64,000 nt of DNA from Lepidodermella squamata (taxonomy: Eukaryota > Gastrotricha): positions 496,001-560,000 of the forward strand of contig JBLDXI010000009.1 of assembly GCA_047495785.1 (NCBI GenBank), written 5' to 3'. A model generated the notes under the pieces. It was given only the letters and a program-made list of their open reading frames with translations, ran no database searches and had not been told where the DNA came from. This document shows positions 47,716 through 60,013 of the stretch, one piece after another (position 1 is the first letter of the stretch; each line of letters begins with the position of its first letter). A program made the position numbers and the translations under genes.

Positions 47716-50700
47716 TCAATGAAAGCCGTTCTGGAAGGCTGTGGCAATTAGCGGCGCCGTTAGTCCGGTGATGGCAATTTGATGGCTGCCGGCAGAATTC
47801 GCTGCCGCGGCTTGTTGAAGGTAGTTGACGAGAGCGGCATCGGTGACGACGGACGACGAGGCGTTGCCAGCACCGGCACCGGCTGCTCCCGACGAGTACA
47901 GCTCAGCCAAGGGACCGGGGCTGTTGGCGCTGTGCGAGTAGCCACGCGTCGCGGCTTGGTGCGAGTTCGCGGCCGCGAAACCGGGAATCGCACTGAATAC
48001 TGATGACATCATAAAACCAACTGCCTCAATGCACTGTACATTCAATATTGTGAACGTTCAACTTACGCTGATGAGTCCTGGCAGCTTGTTCGGCGGCGGC
48101 TTGCTGGTTCGAGCGGGCAGCAGCAGCGGCCACCGCTAGCTGCGAGGCACCGTTGATGTCGTTCGCTGTAGTTAGGGCTGTCGCCGGGATATAATAGCCA
48201 GGAAGGGCTGCAAAAAGAAAAAATTATTATTATTTCAACCATCACCCAAGTTGGTCAACATTCAAAGCTATTATATATGTAAAACTGCGCTAATTTCGTC
48301 GCATTGGAAATCCCGATAGTAAATGGTTGACCAGTAAAGATGGTTACAAGCTACTGAGATTACGGGGATTCCGCACGGTTTTCTATCAGGTACCATAATT
48401 AGATTTCATAAATTATCATCGTCTGACTTTTTCAAGTTCAAGCTAAAGACGGCTACGCTCATTCCGCTCCGAAATGATTGCTTTTATATCTATTACATGA
48501 TGTATTTATTTGGTGCCACTAGAAGGCCGTCAACTACTGCAAGCCAGAATTTTCACTGGATTACGGCTAGCTAGCTTTACTAGCGCGACGAGATTTCCGA
48601 AAATACCATTGCTTGGAATCTAATTCGAGCTGAGTCGATCCACCAAGTTCCGACCAGGTTTGAAACGCCTAAATCAAACTGGCCTACAGCCAAGTCTTAC
48701 ATGGGGATTATATATAGAAGTTTCATGGTTATAGCAGAGATCTAGGGAGAAAGTGTTGTCTCAGGTAGTCGCAGTTTTTCAAACTGGGGTTACGATTAAT
48801 AAAAAGCTCTTACACCCAGCTACATCACATGTTTACACGTCATAATAAGGTGCAGAAATATAATTGCCTGTTTTGCCCAAACACCGAATTAAAACTACAA
48901 CGATATTAAATTTGCTTATTTTCAGAAATTAGCAAAGGTTATGCTTGCTTTGTATCATTATTATGAGTAGATGATAACAGCTGCAAACTACTGATGCACT
49001 AATTTCGATATAAAAAACGTGTTTACGTTTCATTAATATAATACCTAATTAGGTACACATATATGGCGATATCTTTTAAGTCTAATGAACTGCCAACTGC
49101 GCATTAGGAAACCATTACCATTACGGAATAGAACCAAATTTCAGCCAGAAGTAAATCATCATCATGCCGGAACTCGATGAGCTGTACATAGGTTTCGCAG
49201 GATAAAAAAAAGACAAAACAACATGACTGTTGGGTTATTTATAGTATTTCTCCATACTCAATTAATTTCGTAAGTTTCGAAAGGTCATTTGCAATAGAAA
49301 GAATACTTCGAATTTCCCAATGAATTTATAAAAAAAAATGATTTTTTTTGAAAAAAAGGACTTACTCGGTAGGTAGAAGCTAGCAGCAGCTGGTTGAGCA
49401 GCGGCATTTTGCGCAGCAGCGGCTGATGCGGCGTTGGCGAGCGCCGCGCGGCTGTAGAATTGCGCCGCAGCGGCGTAGGTGGCGAGCGACGTCGGCAGGA
49501 TGCCGCGAGCGAGACTGCGCCCGCGCGCCGCCGCCAACTGCGCCGGCAGCATAACCTCCTTCGGCTGCGCCTTCTTGCACTCGACCATCTTGTTGTTGAT
49601 CTCGTGAAAGTGCACCTCACACACTTTCTCGACAACGTCCTCGTTCTCGAATGTGACGAAGCCGAAGCCGCGGTGCCGTTGCGTCGTCTTGTCGAACATG
49701 AGCATCGCGTCCTCGACGGGGCCGAACTGGCCGAAGTAAGCCTTGATGTCGTCGACGGTCGTGTTCGCCGACAGCCCGCCGACAAATATCTTCTTCGTCC
49801 GCGTTACCATCTGCATTTCGAAATAACACACAATTAAAGCAACGATATCGTCAGATTTCACACGAGTTTTTCTTTGAGCCTAAACTACTTGGCATCGTGT
49901 CAGCGCTTTAGTTGTTGATCGGTAGTAGTAGCCGTTTATCAAGGGGAGTGATTAAAAATGGTGAGAGATGGCACCAAGCATGCGCTAATAGCTGCGTTCT
50001 GGGCGCGCGTCGTCGAAATAATAATAAAAACAAAAGTCAGCGCGCATTAAGGCTGCGACGGCACAGGTGCCTGTGCCGCGCGATGAATAGCAAAGGTGCT
50101 TTGCAATAACAGTAGATTATGCATAATTATGATTATTGGCGATGCTAATAGGAGAATCGCTCGCCTAATTTATATACTAGCGATGTAGTATCGGAATGGT
50201 GGTTGTACCATATTAAGGCTGGTTGTATTTGATGGCGGATTATTCTAAAAAGATGACGTGCATAAGAAGTTTCAGCCAGCAATGTTCGATCACCGTCGTT
50301 GTTTAGCGCTCAACAAAAGGTGTGAACTTGGTCGAATGTGCCGGCGCCGCGCCTGCTCTAATCGAGCAAACAACACTGCGCTATTAGTCGAAGTGATAAT
50401 CATAATAATAACAATTCAACTCAGCTCGCTCGCTCGCATGCGCTGGTGGCGCACAAATCGCCGCCGGTTGCTTTCGAGAAGACAACGCAGCAGTAGCAGC
50501 AGCAGGTGAATTCCGAATAAAATTTAGCGCAATTAGGCTCGCGACTCGCTAGCGCCACCCGCGTGCTAATCGAACGGCGCTAAGTTGGCGCATCAATAAT
50601 TCATCCGTCAAGCGCTGTGTGGCGAATATATGAGGCCCAGTGGTTGCGAAAATCATCAGCGTGGAGATGATTGCTCGCCCGCACAAGAAGACTCGATAAA

Positions 50701-53700
50701 ACGAGAATTACTAACACTTGTAACAGCGGCGGCGCCTGCTACCGATTGCGTCGGCGACAGGTACGGGTGGAACGATGGGTGCAGCGCCAGTGAAGCTGTC
50801 GTGTTCGGATAAGTTGCCATTGAGTTGTGGTGACGAAGAAAAAAAACAGTTGGCGACTAACGCCGAACAGTTATAGCAGTAGAATAATGTAAAACTTGAT
50901 GACGAGCCAAGTGCGGCAAATGGCGACGATTAGCGACGGCGACGCGTTTAAATAAGTGCCGAGCGGGTTCGCAAGGCTATTATTAAGTTTGCCGGCTAAC
51001 GAGCTAAACGTCGACGCGGCTAATGAAGTGCGTGGCCGGCGATCAAAAGTTTAGCTACTCGTTATTATATTATTTGTTATTTGTCGATTATATTCGAAAT
51101 TCGTGGAGCAATTCCTTAAACACGACCGCTGTAGCTTCTCCTCGGCAGCAGCGGCAACAGCGGCGGCGGCGGCGACCGGCGCGCGTGCTCGATCTCGGTG
51201 GCGAGCGGAAATGATTGGGGCGATATCAACTGCGAAACGGTGATTTTCTAATAACAGTTCAATCTTATTATGTTGACTCTGCGCCGATGCCATTGTGCGC
51301 CGCCGACCGAACGAGTTCGTGTTCGAACTGTGGCGCCGATTAAGCACTACAAATCGCAGCGAAGACGGCGGCGGATGTTTGGCAGCGCGTTGTCGTACTC
51401 GGGCGGCCCCGAGGGACTCTGCTCGGGCGCGTATAATGAGCTCAAGCGCGCGCGCGCGCGCATTCCGTCGTCGTCGTCGAGACTTAAACGGTTGAGCTGA
51501 TCGGCGCGCATGCGCTTGATGAAATTATTGGCGCCGAACAAAAGAGGTGCGCGCCGGCGGAAGAGCGCAAGCGCATGCGCCACACAGACGGCGAGCGAAT
51601 GAGCGAATGCAGTAATAAAATCGTGCGAGTAATCATCAGTCGCTTCTCCTGCAGAAATCTGGGCGGGCGCAGCCTGTGACGCGATAACTCTCGCAATCAC
51701 TACAACTCTCGCAAATTGACTCGGGGCAAGTTCATATTGGAGCGGCAATTATAATCGAATTCCGGCTAAATGCGGCGTGTAAAAAGCGCCCTGCGACTAA
51801 TTTCCGCGCTTCTTGGCGTCGAAAAATAATAACACTCGCCTAAGACCACCCAGTCATCAACACAACAACAAACCGTCATCGAGGCACTCGCAGCCGCTGC
51901 AGCAGCAGCTTTTCGCTTTGATGCGCGCGACGGAGCCATTTTCTTCGACTTCTTGGACGGCGGCTGAATTTTCGGTGGAATTTTCGATAATATTTTACGT
52001 AAAATAAGTAAGCTGAACAACTGCTAGTTGTTGACCGCTAAGACGGTGTCATCGCCCGGGCGCGACGTGCCGCGTTGGCGAAATACGAGATCGGAGCGGA
52101 GTTAATTACGCGGCGTCTAATCCGAGGCGACGAGCTGAACATCGAACATGAGATGATGCGCTTCGCGCAGTATCAAAACGTAACTAAAAAACTACCGCTG
52201 CTCTCGCTGACTCACTCGAGTTTATCTCGCATTAAGCAGCAGCAGTAGTAGAAGTAGTAGTAAGTAGTAAGTAGTTTCTATTGCGGTTGGGTTGCAATAT
52301 ACTCGAGTGCGTCGGATGCGAATAATAACACATCAGGTTCGCCTTAATGGGCACGAGCCCGCGTTTTTTTTCGCTTCTGGCCGACTGTTATTATTGACGT
52401 TATTACTCGATGACTGATGCTCGGCGCGGCTGCGGCTGTGAGTTGATGGCGGCGCCGAAAAATAACCGCCAGAGAGCAGCCACTTAGCGTTGGCGATGAC
52501 TTGAAGGTGAAGAGCGAGTGAATCGCGCGCTTTTTATGGCGCCTCAACCACGCCAAGGTCTATCATTATTTGATGTAACGACGCGAGCAAACAAAACAGT
52601 TATCGTTATATTAAAATAATAGTAATACATAAAGCGCCATAACTGAATCTTCTTACCTGTCTATATAGTAGGCAACTGCGTAGTTGCGATCTTAAGAATA
52701 ACAATGATATTCGAAATATATATAGTGTCTTCAATCCCTAAAAACAAATTAATTGAGAAGACGGCGCGCGCCAAATAAATAACAGCAAATTTGTTCGATG
52801 GTTAGAAAACCGATTGCAATTAAATGGAATTTTCCGCTACAACAATCAGTACTAAGTATAACAAACTCAGAAAAGGTTTCGCTGCAGCTCCGTGCCCTGT
52901 GGTAGTCTTTCGATTTGTTATCGCACTGCCATCATCATAATATCCTCATCATTTGTAAGCAGAACAGCAGCTACAAAGCTGGCACCCTCTTGGAGTAAGA
53001 GAGTGTTACCGTATACGATACTATTTATTATCCTACCATTGTTATTGTTATTACTGTTAAGTATACTACTACAGTTCGGTCGGTAGTGATTGGGGCAATT
53101 GAGGATAGTTCGCGAGCTCAAAAAGGCAATACGGGTGAACGGTGGCTGGCGCCAAATGCTCACCACATGCGCCCGTGTTTATGCTCGGCGTCATTTTGCT
53201 TGCTTTTGCACTGCTGCCAGTGAACTGGGCGCCCTCTATCCCTTCTCAATCGCGAGATCGCGCGTATTAATAGCACCTATCGTCGGATGCGCTTCGTCCA
53301 ACGTGTAAACAAATATCGATTCAAGTTCAACACTGCATTAGCAGCTATGATAACAAAAAGCAAGTAACAATAAATGGCGAGAAATTGCATATATCGCAGG
53401 TATAACAAGGCCAATAACACAATACTTCGAGAGATTACAAGCCCGAGCGTTGGGGCGAGGCGTGTTTTTTTTCTACTACGCACATTAAGTAATAGAAACC
53501 TTGAGGGATGAAAAACGGCGTGTTATAATCTCGAAGAAAAACGTTGACACGACCAAGTAGTTTGAAATTAAAAACGCGGCGTGAAATTGAGATGCAAAAA
53601 ACGCAATTAACGTAATTCAAAAAAGATCTTCTCACCTTTGGTTGAGACTTCTTCGGTATGGCAACCTTCGGATCAACCTAGCGTGAAAAAAACAACAAAA

Positions 53701-56700
53701 TAGACATTGATTAGAAAAAAATACAGGTAAAAATGTTGCAATATTTAAGGCGTTGATGCGACTCGGAGTGGGCCCAGATTATGATGCTATTATGATATAA
53801 CTTATGCGCAAGGAAGTAAGTCCCCTGACTAGATATATAACATAAGGACACAAAAGGGGTCATCATTGCTGCGGATAACAAAAGGCGACCGCGATATACA
53901 CGCTGCGGGCGCGGTGAGATGATCACCACGATGATGCTGATGAGATGTTTATGATGACGATGATGTTAACAAACACAACAGCGGTAATTTATAGCTCAGG
54001 AAGATGCGCGCTGCAACAGATGCCGGCATATGCGCTCGTGCGCTCACGTTCGCTGTGTTATCTCTGGCGACGACAAATAAAGCGCCGGCGCTCTTGCCTT
54101 TTGGCCCGCACTCGCTTCGCGGATGTACGAGCGCGCACGAGCGGTGTTGTGTGCCGAGCCATCGGGCATCACAGTCAATTAATATTATTATTACAGCGTA
54201 TTAGCTGCTGCCGCCGCCGCCGTCGCCGCCGCCGCAGGTAGGCAGGGCTTGTTGAAACGCGGTCGTGGCCTGTGAGCACCCTAACTCGGACAGTTCATGC
54301 GCGTAAGACCAACACGGCGACGGCTAACGCGCCCACGACAATTTATGACCGCGGCGCGCAGCCAAAAGCCACGGATCGGTGTCAAACTGGTGCCGTGCGG
54401 CATAAATTAGGCACGCGAGCGCGACCGTTGGCGCACGCGCTGAACCCAGCACAAATTTAACCCGCGAGCTGGTGCCGCCGCCGTGGGCTAAACTAGCCGC
54501 GATGATGATGATGATCATGAAGATGAAGCGCTGCTAATGGCGCGACGGCAGGGTTAGTCTGCTGTATCAGCTCTAATAAAATTAGGCGCGAGCCGATGGC
54601 CACTGCGTAATAGGTATTAATGATGCGCTGGTATTGTCATTCGATGGCTTTCAAGAGACCGACGACCGTCGTTATTTCGCCACGAGGCGTAGGACGTAAT
54701 CGAATTCCTCTCGCAAAAATAACGCAGTCGTAAACTAATAATAACCGTAGACCACATCAGTCGATGTCGTTGTTGAGTGTAGAGTCATCGTCGTCGTCAT
54801 CGTCATCATCATCATCATCGTCGTGTCATAGCATCGGAAACGCAGAGATACCTTGTACGCGAGGGACAAAAATACGGCTTCTAACGCGTGGTTGCATTCG
54901 TCAGATTCGCTCGAGTATAATTCGCGATGCGCGCTTACCGAAAAAAGCTCGTGGCGATTAGCGCCATTAGAGGTGCGCCCGGCTATAATAAGCTTAGCGA
55001 CAGCGCCGGGCGACCGACAACCAACAAGCTGATTATTGTTGCTATTAGCCATCAGCAGATGACTGCTGACAAGGCTGTCGTCGTAGGCCGAAAGCAGCGC
55101 GGCTTGAGCAGCGGCTGGCCACGCTTGAGCGCCAGGCTTCACCTTTTGATACGGCGCGTATCGCATCGATTTGGCCGTCGATCGCGGAGCTGATCGCGCC
55201 GGCGCCGACTGGTCGACAAGCGACGACGCCGAATCAGCCGAGTCAGCCGACTGCGGCGACGGCTGTTCGTCGCCGCCGCCGCCGACCGGGGAAGACCGCG
55301 AAGTCATGCGAAATTCCAACTGCTCCGCGCACTCTCAGTCGTCGATATAATACGTCGATGAGCCAGCTATTGACGGGTACTCAGTAAGTCGGCAAGTCAG
55401 CAGTCTTCGTCGTTGCCGCCGTAGTTAATAACAAGTAAATTTATATCGAACTCGCAACGATGAGCGAGCAGCCTCAACTTTTTGAAAATTCAAAGTGCGT
55501 ATGTCAAGTTTTGTCGCTCGACCGTTCTTAACAAATTAATATAATATATAGTAATGACAGCACGTATATCACAGATGCACACACGGGTGAAAGATAATTA
55601 TCGAAAATTAAATTTTTCTCGACTAAACGAATTTGAAGGCTGATACTCGAGCTAAAAAGTCGGGTGTAATGAAGGAGAAGATGAAGGAGGATGAGGAGGA
55701 GATGACGCCGCACGGCGCTGTGGGAAGCGTCGTCTTAGCGCCGAGATGTAAAACAACAATTTCCGCGCCGGCTGTGCCGTCGACGTGAGCTAACACACCG
55801 CGCAGACTCGGGTACCAATGATTTTGCGCTAGAGTCGCGTTGCAGGCGTCGACGTGCTAGAATTTGCCGCAGGTTGCGCGCGGCGCCGTGTTTGCGAACC
55901 GCCGCCGCCTTCTGCGTATGTGTGTCCTCATGTCGACGCTTTAATTGGCGCCTAATTGGGCCGCGAACTTGAACGACAGCAATATAAAATCACACAACAG
56001 TCGGTACCGAGCGACAAACACCGCGCCTCAAGAAAATGCGCCTTGAGCTTGCTGAATTTTGATACCAGGCTTATATTCTCGGAGAATTAGCTCGGCTCGG
56101 CACACACGCACAAGCCAGACATCACATACCACCTATACCTGCTACGACGCAAGGTGTTGTTTTTTCGCATCTGCAAAGCGACGCGGTGACCGTGATTTTC
56201 GCGCGCAAGCCTCAGCCGTGTCGGCGATGATGCCGATGTAGGGAAAATAACAACGCCTGCAAGCAAATACGCTATAACGAGAGTCAAGTAATCGGCACAA
56301 TCTTCGTCATCGTCGTCTTCGTTGCTTAAATATGCAATCTCATGCGCGACGATAACACATATTGTGTTATTTGCCAGCTGGGCGTTCCGGGTCGCATTTT
56401 TTCTACGCCGACAACAATACGCAATTGATATACTTACCTGCTTTGCGTCGATCGTATGCGGCCCGCCTGCTAGTACTTTGTCGACGCTGCTCGGATCCGA
56501 GAATGTTACAAATCCGAATCCCCTAGAAACAAAAAAATGAATCATTAGACATTGGACTCTTATTTATATGATTTTTAAAATAATTTAAGGAATCAGAAGA
56601 TTGCTGTCCTAATATGTGCAGGCACTGCTTTCCGAAGCCGAGAGAATCGAACAATAGGGAAAAAGGGAAGAAATTATTTTTCCTAATGGAAACTACGAAA

Positions 56701-59700
56701 CTACTTGCCGATAAATTCGGTCACGTTGAATTATAAAAAATTACGGGTCCTATTGTACGATTTTATCGGCCTTGGTAAAAAGTGGCTGGGCTATGCACGA
56801 GAATTAGGTGGCTTGAAAAAAATGTAGCCAATTTGTGAGTAGTTAACATGATGTAAATAAGTCCATTTCGACGAAAATTCCAACTCCGGTCATAAGTATT
56901 AGAAGGTGATAGCTCTCGGTCTCGCTTCACTAGTGATGCCTTTGAATTCAAATTACGATCGCAATCAAAGCAACTGAATGAGCGTCTAGATTTCAATGCA
57001 TGACACACTTTTTTCTTATTAGATGAAGTCGCAACTGCACTGAATAGGGGTGGCCTTATCGCGGCGACGCCGGCAAGTCGGCTTCCGCAGGCCGCAAACT
57101 GAAATTTTTCGTTATAACCAGCTTTTTACTAGTTGGCGCGTTGTCTCGCAGGCGGCATGACGGGCGGTGAACGATGTCTGCTTAGAAACTAAACGTGGCA
57201 TCTATGTCTCTTTCTCTACGCGCAGCGAAACTGAATACGAGCCAGCAGCTTCTGAATGCGGCTTGTTTGCTGCAATTAAATCGCAATAAAACAACGTGTG
57301 AGCGGGTGAGCACGTGGCGGCTGCTTTCCGACACGGCGACGCCTTTTCAGCGCACTTTCTTAGACACCGAGCTTCTAGCTTTATGACTAGCGGCAATCGG
57401 TTTCATAATAACACCCGTGCGCCTTCTCAAGGTAGAGATAGACAAAATAATATTGTTTTAAATTAATAGCATTGCCCCTCATTGGTGACAAGTACACGTG
57501 TATCAGGCGCCTTTTTACAAATTATTTATTATTGTTATTTAAAGCGCCTACGCAACGCTATGCTCTACTTCTCAATCGGCGTCCTTTGCACTTCTGAATC
57601 CGCGCTGTACTGGGCCGAGCCGCCGATGAAGGCCCTATACTTAGCACAAACGCGGCTTTACAGTCTTATTTAAATACGCTACTACCACGTGCTCGAGCGG
57701 GTACAGGCGAGAAAGTTGTCGCCTTGGTTAAACGCTGACCGTATATTCACCTCTATATGAACTCACAAGAGTATATTTTTGATAAAAATTCAAATCGAGA
57801 TTAATCTATCTCGATTTGACAAGTCTCGATCCAGAAAGTTGTCCCACGGAACAGTTGATAGGGGTGGCCATTACAGATTTTATTTCTATTCATTTCCACT
57901 CACCTTGATCGTTTGGTTGTAGGATCCCGCATCACCATACATTCGGCTATCTCACCAAATCTTCCGAAATGACTGCGAAGAGTTTCTGAAAATGAAACGA
58001 AACCGTTTTAATCAAGGCGAACACTGAAAGTTGAATCATTGAAGAATACATTTCAAGAGGTGTTTATATGTTTATGAGTTTGCAAAATAAATTGTAACTA
58101 CCTACTTTCCACTTGCTCATCTAACTGCTAAATAATGTTCAGTTTTTTAAACAGCACTAATGAAGCGGTAATCAAAACACAGCGTCTGTGAAATTTTACT
58201 GGCTGTAGGTCACGAGAATAAGATACAGAGTTTTGAACTGAAAACTGGAAAGGTGTGTGGCAAACAGTCCCATCACCTCAAGGCCTAATTCCATTGTTAT
58301 GGCCGCTTATAAGCTTACATGAAACCGCATTAACACTAGCACAGAAATCTAACAAATTGAAGCCTCCAATTTCGAACTGAAACCAAAAATGATGGCTTCG
58401 CTGTTTAAAACGAAGAAAAAACTTGATAAAAGAGGTGAATTTCAGCTAGTAAATAAGAATGAACTGAATGGTGCTCCAAAATGCAGGTGGCTGTGATCGA
58501 AACCTAACTGCAAGTTAACAACTAGTTAACTATGAACTTTAGTATATGCGGGAGATAATTAGCAGTTATCTTTCGATCACAGCCACCAATGCCTCATATC
58601 TACCAAAGCAATGAGTAATCTAGTCCGACTGAATGATGAAGGCTGAACTGTATCTTTAGACTAAAACGCTCTCTCAGCAGCGCTAGCAATAAAGGTTCAG
58701 TAAAATTGTAAAATACCTTTGCCAGTTTTTACGCAATTGATCTGTTGGTTATTTTTTCAATCAGAAATTAGATAAATTTGAATCGTGAAGTCTATCAGGA
58801 GACTTCGTATAAGTATTCACTCAACACCCCATGTGTGTTGCAAATAGTTGTAAGTGTTCGGGAAAATCCACAGCCTAAAACTAGCGAGAGTGCACTGATG
58901 AAACATTTCGAGGTCTAAATTTGCCCAACGTGTAACTATTATTAAGGATCTCATTTCTTAGTACTCATGTTCCAAATTCTGGCTAAACACATGACAACAA
59001 GTAGTATGAGACTTGGAGATCACCGAAATCTTATACCTTATATCATTGCGTCTTCATTCGGAAAAATTGGAAAAATAAGTTTTCATCTTTGACAACATTT
59101 TCTTCAGTCTTTTTATATAGTCTCTTCAATCTTCTAGTCGGAATCATTTCTTACCTGGTGTAGTTTGCCAGCTCAGACCGCCGATGAACATTTTACTGTA
59201 AAATAAGGAAAAACCAACAATTAGTTTTGATCATCATTACTTTGTCCGAAATTAGTTCAATTTAAGTCTATCAGCCCTTGTCAAAGGTGCCAAATATTGA
59301 CCGGTAGCGACAAAGCATTGACGCAAATGCAATATGACAGCTTGAAAGTGCGAAATTTATGGCATCACTCAAGTTCGATAACTTTCAATCGCGAGTTATC
59401 TCCGGCGAACGAATGACAAGCTACGACCTTCCCACCTGCTAAAGCCACAGCTGGTTGGCCGGAATTATTAAAAAGGACGAGCACAACAACATATTCGCTA
59501 TGGACTTGGATGCGCCTCGCTTTGAGTAATTGCCATTATTTAAAAATTCGCACGGTCACAATAACAAGCTGTGGCGCGCCTTTTTCATGCGGTAATAGCG
59601 TCATCGTTATCACCTACACGCGTGTTAATGGCGAGAGTCGCAGGCGCCATTTAGCCGGCACGAACTGCCGTTTGATTACTGGCAGGCTCAATGGCTGCTC

Positions 59701-60013
59701 AATTAGCTAAAATCCAGGGAGCGCGAGATAAAAACGGCCCAATTTTCCACGCAACCTATTGATGGTGAAGGCTATCTTTTCATGGGAACCCATCTTAAAT
59801 ATGCTTATTTATTGTTATTATTGCGTTGCGCTATAATGCACTCGACTACGGTGGAAGAAAGTACCTAAGATTAGTGTATAAGCTTGGGACATTTCGAACT
59901 TACCCAGGGTCATGCGGCAGCATGTCGTCGCAAATGTCATCAGAATTTGTCGACATTCGAGCAGACTTGTTTTCCATCATTTGCGAGGCGTCGAGTTGAT
60001 CTTCGTCCATCAT
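47716..60013 (-). CDS. MSI1: Musashi RNA-binding protein
   Basis: Eight exons: 60013-59904, 59195-59155, 57985-57904, 56522-56438, 53677-53636, 49810-49366, 48207-48067, 47999-47716; all GT-AG, frame kept, 409 residues. Musashi binds UAG-containing RNAs and controls translation in neural and germline cells. RRM1 is spread over exons 2-4 ([23 protein letters not shown]), a 42-base exon gives the linker [14 protein letters not shown], and RRM2 lies in one exon ([52 protein letters not shown]). An Ala-rich region follows, then the conserved end [10 protein letters not shown] ... [12 protein letters not shown]. Introns reach 3.8 kb and are GC-richer than the rest of the window. The RRM2 exon begins with ATG right after its acceptor, so transcripts with other 5' exons could start there. 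Confidence 0.97.
50258..52020. other. Musashi intron 5 interior (49811-53635), GC-rich, no gene accepted
   Basis: The 3.8-kb intron contains many GC-rich open frames on both strands, because Arg/Ala/Ser codons are favoured by composition. On the minus strand, 51508-51347 ([16 protein letters not shown] ... [11 protein letters not shown]) looks somewhat protein-like, but no donor in the right phase joins it to the RRM2 exon, so I do not call it a gene. Confidence 0.35.
54786..54824. repeat. Trinucleotide microsatellite (TCG/TCA)
   Basis: Run of TCG and TCA units (ATCGTCGTCGTCATCGTCAT, then CATCATCATCATCG) inside a Musashi intron. Confidence 0.85.
55143..55307 (-). CDS. Possible alternative first exon of Musashi (RRM2-only isoform)
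   Basis: Minus strand, within the intron between exons 4 and 5. ATG at 55307 opens 55 codons ([20 protein letters not shown] ... MRYAPYQK) ending in a donor-like AAG/GTGAAG in phase 0. The next Musashi exon (53677) also starts in phase 0, so splicing would give a novel Ser/Pro/Asp-rich N-terminus followed by the linker and RRM2, lacking RRM1. A TATA-like TATTATAT lies about 45 bases before the ATG. This is inference from frame and context; no transcript evidence is available. Confidence 0.35.
57791..57818. repeat. Short perfect hairpin
   Basis: CAAATCGAGAT (57791-57801) pairs with ATCTCGATTTG (57808-57818) around a 6-base loop, in the Musashi intron about 90 bases downstream of exon 3 in the transcript sense. 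Role unknown. Confidence 0.6.
58485..58587. repeat. Long inverted repeat in a Musashi intron (MITE or hairpin RNA candidate)
   Basis: GGTGGCTGTGATCGAAA (58486-58502) is the exact reverse complement of TTTCGATCACAGCCACC (58571-58587). After two unpaired bases the pairing resumes: TAACTGC (58505-58511) with GCAGTTA (58562-58568). That gives a stem of about 24 pairs with a 50-base loop. The element is flanked by AATGC on both sides (58480-58484 and 58588-58592, with one extra A at the left), which would fit a 5-base target-site duplication of a small transposon; a small hairpin RNA precursor is the other reading. Confidence 0.65.

Noticed and set aside
49285-49785. Ser/Arg-rich alternative frames within the Musashi RRM2 exon
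   Set aside because: Out-of-frame readings of the RRM2 exon, whose true frame is unmistakable.
53945-55193. Several Arg-rich frames in the Musashi introns
   Set aside because: GC-rich composition opens many frames on both strands; none shows a domain except the weak first-exon candidate reported separately.
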